Below, piece by piece: positions 7,573 through 10,029 of a DNA stretch of 10,029 nucleotides (positions within the stretch are counted from its first letter, which is position 1; each line of letters opens with the position of its first letter). The notes beneath the pieces were generated by a model. It saw only the letters and a list, made by a program, of their open reading frames with translations, was not told where the DNA came from and did not search any database. Source of the stretch: Muribaculaceae bacterium (GTDB taxonomy: Bacteria; Bacteroidota; Bacteroidia; Bacteroidales; Muribaculaceae); assembly GCA_017962285.1 (NCBI GenBank), contig JAGCVR010000049.1:1-10029 (forward strand). The letters are read 5' to 3'. Both the position numbers and the translations under genes were made by a program.

Positions 7573-7899
7573 TTATGATTTCCTTAAATATTTTATCCAT
7601 GCGTAGTGGCGGCGCGTGTCAAGATAGCCGGGCTGATTCTGATGCGCATACGCCTCCCGCTCCATTGAAAGAAAATAATACCCGTTACTCCTGTGCAGGA
7701 TGGTTTTCATCAGCCACTCCGCGCCATACCAGAGATAAAAACCCACATAAGCCATTTCCCTTATTTGCGCGGTGTGAATCATTTCGTGCTGAATGATTAT
7801 GGGATTGAGATTCACTTCGGGATGAGCCACAAGAATTCCAAAGAGATTTATTGCTGAAAACCCCTTAATAGGAATATGCTTGTTTCGCAGGATTTTCAT
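7573..7899 (-). CDS. Small HExxH putative zinc metalloprotein of Bacteroidetes
   Basis: A 108-residue protein with a zinc-binding signature HEMIH (38-42, 'QHEMIHTAQ'). About 38 residues later comes SMEREAYAHQ, where E80 or E82 could be a third ligand in the gluzincin manner. A hydrophobic aromatic stretch at 51-68 (YVGFYLWYGAEWLM) may be a membrane-associated helix. There is no signal peptide. It resembles short conserved Bacteroidetes proteins usually left as hypothetical; proteolysis is an inference from the motif only, and the domain is far smaller than a typical M48 peptidase. Its ATG overlaps the stop of the upstream gene (ATGA, 7899-7896), so translation is probably coupled. rsmI follows 9 bases downstream. 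Confidence 0.82.
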   Translation of the reverse strand: MKILRNKHIPIKGFSAINLFGILVAHPEVNLNPIIIQHEMIHTAQIREMAYVGFYLWYGAEWLMKTILHRSNGYYFLSMEREAYAHQNQPGYLDTRRHYAWIKYLRKS

Positions 7900-8567
7900 T
7901 TCTTGAAGTAGCGTGCGATTATGTTAACAAACTCGTTGGTGAGTTCGTTTTCACTGTCCATGCGGAGTTCATCGTAGAGAAACTCTTCCGCCTCATGGAC
8001 CGAACTCATGTCCTGAATCTGCAACAATGCTTCGGTGAATTTCTGGTTGTTTCCGCCGAACAGTTCACGCTGGAACCTGAAGCGGTCGTTGATGGTGAAA
8101 TACGAGATGAGCGCCGGCGCTGCCACGGGTGGCTGCGGTGGCGTTATCGACGGCTGCTCCTGTGGCCGCTGAGGCGACACCGGCTGCTGGGCCTGAACCG
8201 CCTTTTCGGGCTCATGATACTGGAACGAGAAAATCTCTGGAGGCGCTTCACCCTTTTCGTGCTGGAAAGAGTCATCGGCATCGTAGTCGTCCGACGGCAA
8301 ATGCACCGCCTCTGGTTCCGGCATCATATCCTCTTCCGGCTGGACTTTTTCCTGTTCATGGGCCTCCTCCACTACAGGAGAGACTTCTTCAACTGTTGGA
8401 GAAGCATCTCTTTCATCGTCCAGATCCACATAGCGCTGCAACTGCGATATCAGGTCACGAATCGAGTCTGTCACGATTTCCGGTGTGGCATCGCCCAAAC
8501 GGCGTGTCACATGAAGCATACCTTCAAGGTCATATACTTTTTTCAGTAATTCATCAGTATTCATCAT
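7896..8567 (-). CDS. Conserved hypothetical protein with acidic/proline-rich linker and C-terminal helical domain
   Basis: A 223-residue soluble protein with no signal peptide. Residues 1-48 look helical and may form a small coiled or dimerising region. Residues about 50-150 are low complexity, acidic at first (many E and D) and then rich in P and Q (QPPV, PQRPQEQP), so probably disordered. Residues 155-223 form a compact region (INDRFRFQRELFGGNN, HEAEEFLYDEL, FVNIIARYF) that I recognise as recurring in Bacteroidetes hypothetical proteins without a known function. Two adjacent ATGs (8567 and 8564) are possible starts. It is first in a minus-strand operon and overlaps the HExxH gene by 4 bases. 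A long antisense frame opposite is a shadow. Confidence 0.85.
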   Translation of the reverse strand: MMNTDELLKKVYDLEGMLHVTRRLGDATPEIVTDSIRDLISQLQRYVDLDDERDASPTVEEVSPVVEEAHEQEKVQPEEDMMPEPEAVHLPSDDYDADDSFQHEKGEAPPEIFSFQYHEPEKAVQAQQPVSPQRPQEQPSITPPQPPVAAPALISYFTINDRFRFQRELFGGNNQKFTEALLQIQDMSSVHEAEEFLYDELRMDSENELTNEFVNIIARYFKK

Positions 8568-8580
8568 AAATTCTTTTTAG

Positions 8581-8613
8581 CCCCGAATCGGGTTTTATTA
8601 ATTAGCAAAGATA
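8581..8613 (-). promoter_or_regulatory. -7 promoter element and small leader hairpin of the rsmI operon
   Basis: On the minus strand TATCTTTG (8613-8606) fits the Bacteroidetes -7 consensus TAnnTTTG. No TTG occurs at the right distance upstream, so the -33 box is poor. The predicted start is near 8599. The leader then contains a short inverted repeat CCCGAATCGGG (8582-8592) and an A-rich AAAAAGAATTT just before the ATG. The hairpin's role, if any, is unknown. Confidence 0.5.
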
Positions 8614-8675
8614 CGAAATTGTTGCCTACTTTTCCGTTAATTTCCCGAAAAATCTAAAAAAAACACTCAAAAGGG

Positions 8676-8705
8676 TTGATAATTCAAAAAAAGTGATTAC
8701 CTTTG
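8676..8705 (+). promoter_or_regulatory. Bacteroidetes-type promoter of tRNA-Lys
   Basis: TTG (8676-8678), a 19-base spacer and TACCTTTG (8698-8705) match the Bacteroidetes sigma consensus. The predicted start, near 8712, is about 17 bases before the mature tRNA 5' end, a normal length for a tRNA leader. Confidence 0.82.
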
Positions 8706-8728
8706 CAACGCTTTTAGCAACAACGGAT

Positions 8729-8801
8729 GACTCCGTGGCTCAGTTGGTAGAGCAACTGACTCTTAATCAGTGGGTCGTGGGTTCGAGCCCCACCGGGGTC
8801 A
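8729..8801 (+). tRNA. tRNA-Lys (anticodon CTT)
   Basis: The full cloverleaf can be drawn. The acceptor stem is GACTCCG/CGGGGTC (one T-G pair) and the D stem GCTC/GAGC. The anticodon stem ACTGA/TCAGT encloses the loop CTCTTAA, with CTT at 8762-8764. The variable loop is GGGTC, and the T arm GTGGG/CCCAC encloses TTCGAGC. The discriminator is A at 8801. CCA is not encoded. It decodes AAG. It has its own promoter and terminator and stands as a single gene. Confidence 0.96.
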
Positions 8802-8811
8802 CAAAAGACGC

Positions 8812-8860
8812 AGAGCATTGAAACGCAAGTGGTTAGCGAATTCAATGCTCTTTCTTTTTT
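8812..8860 (+). terminator. Rho-independent terminator after tRNA-Lys
   Basis: AGAGCATTGAA (8812-8822) pairs perfectly with TTCAATGCTCT (8841-8851). An inner CGC/GCG pairing lies in the loop, and the stem is followed by TTTCTTTTTT (8851-8860). It begins 10 bases after the tRNA 3' end. Confidence 0.85.
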
Positions 8861-8925
8861 CGGCACCGGTACACCTATGCGTGTTTTTATGATGCTCAAG
8901 AAGCCAAAGAATTGAAAATTTTAAC

Positions 8926-8933
8926 TACTTTTG
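8926..8933 (+). promoter_or_regulatory. Possible -7 element for the slyD-like gene
   Basis: TACTTTTG matches TAnnTTTG and lies 31 bases before the chosen ATG, after the tRNA terminator, so a promoter is expected here. A TTG at 8912-8914 is only 11 bases upstream, too close for a normal -33 box, so the call rests on the -7 element alone. Confidence 0.45.
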
Positions 8934-8964
8934 TCGACAGAATAATTAATCTTTGAAAATTTAT

Positions 8965-9552
8965 ATGGACAACGTCATCATTGAACCCACAAAATTCGTT
9001 AGCCTCGCCTACGAGATTTTCACGGTTTCACCTTCGGGAGAAACCAGCGTATTCAAGTTCACGCGCGAACACCCCGACAATTTCATCATGGGGATGGAAC
9101 CGGGCATGCTCGATGCTTTCATGCAGCATATCTCGGGTATGCAGGCGGGCGAACACTTCAATTTCGTTCTCAAACCCGAGGAAGCTTTCGGCGAAGTAAA
9201 TCCGGAACTGATTATTGACATTGACAAATCTGTCTTCCACATCGACGGCAAATTCGACAGCGACCGCGTGAAAGTTGGTGCGGTGGTACCCATGCAGACC
9301 GAGGAGGGGCATCGCATGGACGGATTCGTGCAGGCGATAGGAAATGACACTGTTACCGTTGACTTCAACCACCAGCTTGCCGGCGAAACAATAAGATATG
9401 TGGGCGAAGTGCTCGAAGTCCGCGATGCCACCATCGAGGAAATCAACGCACGTTACAGCCACCATTGCGACTGCGGCTGCGACCACTGCGGACACGACCA
9501 TGACCACGACGACAATTGTGGTTGCGACAGCTGCTCGGGCTGCAAGAATTAA
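8965..9552 (+). CDS. slyD: SlyD-like FKBP-type peptidyl-prolyl isomerase with metal-binding tail
   Basis: A 195-residue cytoplasmic protein predicted to catalyse cis/trans isomerisation of prolyl bonds and to act as a chaperone. The FKBP half begins at once (VSLAYEIF) and includes FIMGMEPGMLDAFMQHISGM (40-59) and GE (62-63). PEEAFGE (71-77) leads into the SlyD-type inserted chaperone flap (about 75-130), and VDFNHQLAG (132-140) is the family signature. The tail (166-193) holds eight Cys and six His and resembles the nickel/zinc-binding tail of E. coli SlyD. I chose the ATG at 8965 over an in-frame TTG at 8953 because it gives the usual family N-terminus and follows an A-rich leader. It is a single gene between the tRNA terminator and its own terminator. 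Confidence 0.93.
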   Translation: MDNVIIEPTKFVSLAYEIFTVSPSGETSVFKFTREHPDNFIMGMEPGMLDAFMQHISGMQAGEHFNFVLKPEEAFGEVNPELIIDIDKSVFHIDGKFDSDRVKVGAVVPMQTEEGHRMDGFVQAIGNDTVTVDFNHQLAGETIRYVGEVLEVRDATIEEINARYSHHCDCGCDHCGHDHDHDDNCGCDSCSGCKN

Positions 9553-9591
9553 ATCCCGACAGTTCATTATTTGAAAAGAAAAATGTGCGGA

Positions 9592-9615
9592 TTTCCCTAA
9601 AAACTCGGTGGGAAA
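9592..9615 (+). repeat. Weak hairpin and upstream copy of the terminator arm
   Basis: TTTCCC (9592-9597) can pair with GGGAAA (9610-9615). AAACTCGGTGGGAAAACG (from 9601) recurs imperfectly at 9634 as AAACTCGCCGGGAAAATG, 18 of 22 bases alike over the longer match, 33 bases apart. It looks like a decayed duplicate of the terminator immediately downstream. There is no T-run, so it is unlikely to stop transcription itself. Confidence 0.5.
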
Positions 9616-9634
9616 ACGTGTGACTTTGAAACAA

Positions 9635-9679
9635 AACTCGCCGGGAAAATGTGTTTCCCGACGAGTTAATCGTTTTTTT
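9635..9679. terminator. Rho-independent terminator after slyD-like gene
   Basis: AACTCG plus CGGGAAA (9635-9640, 9642-9648) pair with TTTCCCG plus CGAGTT (9654-9660, 9662-9667), with one C/A mismatch and the loop ATGTG. A run of seven T at 9673-9679 follows on the plus strand. On the minus strand the stem is followed by TTTTGTTTC, so it may also serve the convergent phosphatase gene that ends at 9696. Confidence 0.85.
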
Positions 9680-9695
9680 ACAGTGCCTTGTAGGC

Positions 9696-10028
9696 TTAGT
9701 TTTTCCAGTCGATTGGGGTTTTCAGTTTTTCCACATAATACTTGCGGAAATCGCTCCAGCGGTAGTATGGGAACATTGTGGTGGCGATGGGCAGACGAGC
9801 CTCATGCTCGTTAAGCAACACTTTCACCAGCACATCCCCCGCGCCGTTCACAGGACGATAGAATACCATCTGGACGTTGCAAGCCATGGGGAAAATGTTG
9901 TAGTTCTGCCAGTGGTTGTGCAGGTCGGCAAGGTCGGTGGTGTGGTAATTCACATTGTCAAGTTCAAGCAGGCATGCCAGCGGCAGCACACAAGTCTCGT
10001 GACCGAAACGTAACGAGGCTCCGCGCTC
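9696..10028 (-). CDS. Clade-2 histidine phosphatase (histidine acid phosphatase/MINPP-like), 3' part
   Basis: The last 110 residues are visible; the frame is open to the right edge, so the N-terminus, with the expected catalytic RHGxRxP, is outside. An apparent GTG start at 9989 is not real, because coding continues upstream. The visible start ASLRFGHETCVLPL matches the second catalytic motif of histidine acid phosphatases and multiple inositol polyphosphate phosphatases, where the acidic residue after His donates a proton; here it reads HE. IFPMACNVQMVFYRP and a closing LLNEHEARLP region also fit Bacteroidetes relatives. These enzymes hydrolyse phosphomonoesters, often phytate, and are usually exported. 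The substrate cannot be told from this fragment. Confidence 0.82.
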   Translation of the reverse strand, partial: ERGASLRFGHETCVLPLACLLELDNVNYHTTDLADLHNHWQNYNIFPMACNVQMVFYRPVNGAGDVLVKVLLNEHEARLPIATTMFPYYRWSDFRKYYVEKLKTPIDWKN

Positions 10029-10029
10029 A

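Noticed and set aside
7100..7606. Plus-strand frame of 168 codons opposite rsmI
   Set aside because: It covers the conserved RsmI motifs in antisense and has no recognisable features of its own.
7995..8569. Two long plus-strand frames opposite the hypothetical protein of the rsmI operon
   Set aside because: They are antisense to a gene with operon coupling and a family-like C-terminal domain. Their composition (Arg/Leu-rich, Ala/Pro-rich) is a by-product of the acidic and proline codons.
8714..8899. Minus-strand frame containing a DPGGARTHDPLIKSQLLYQLSHG-like peptide
   Set aside because: It is the antisense translation of the tRNA-Lys gene, a well-known false protein in databases.
9009..9567. 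Long minus-strand frames (145 and 179 codons) opposite the slyD-like gene
   Set aside because: They are shadows of a strongly supported FKBP gene; the Val/Ala-rich repeats come from reading the Cys/His tail backwards.
9651..10013. Plus-strand frame of 120 codons at the right edge
   Set aside because: It overlaps the slyD terminator and is antisense to the phosphatase, whose motifs are clear.

Overview
The window is a chromosomal stretch from a member of the order Bacteroidales, most likely a gut lineage such as Muribaculaceae or a relative of Prevotella. The evidence is BspA-type leucine-rich-repeat proteins ending in dockerin-like repeats, Bacteroidetes-type promoters (TTG, 19 bases, TAnnTTTG), A-rich rather than Shine-Dalgarno leaders, a short-form RsmI, and a SlyD-type isomerase with a Cys/His tail. 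The family-level guess is inference.

Positions 1-5437 hold two tandem paralogous genes for very large secreted BspA-like proteins. The first is cut by the left edge. The second is complete, with a signal peptide, three leucine-rich-repeat blocks, a C-terminal beta-type module of unknown function and a two-repeat dockerin. Each gene is followed by the same 8-base tandem repeat (GTWRACRA), in 4 and 5 copies. The paralogs are a mosaic of near-identical and diverged segments, which suggests tandem duplication with later gene conversion. A hairpin at 5463-5493 separates them from the convergent genes that follow.

Positions 5540-6800 (minus strand) hold a stand-alone ATPase of the 'archaeal ATPase' (ATPase_2-like) family with a probable C-terminal winged helix. 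It is visibly richer in A and T than its neighbours. It has its own promoter, and a dense cluster of TTAGTAA/TTACTAA sites sits immediately upstream of the -33 element. This is the most promising candidate for something undescribed in the window, but no partner gene is visible beside it.

Positions 6838-8567 (minus strand) are a compact three-gene operon. It runs from a Bacteroidetes protein with a disordered acidic/proline-rich middle, to a small HExxH putative metalloprotein (ATGA overlap), to rsmI, the 16S rRNA C1402 2'-O-methyltransferase. A -7 promoter element lies upstream.

Positions 8676-9679 (plus strand) carry tRNA-Lys(CTT) with a textbook Bacteroidetes promoter and a terminator, then a slyD-like FKBP-type prolyl isomerase gene with a metal-binding tail and a strong terminator. 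At the right edge, on the minus strand, is the 3' end of a clade-2 histidine phosphatase gene (histidine acid phosphatase/MINPP-like).

Most of the window is ordinary housekeeping or surface-protein content. I see no CRISPR array, transposase, integrase or rRNA gene.
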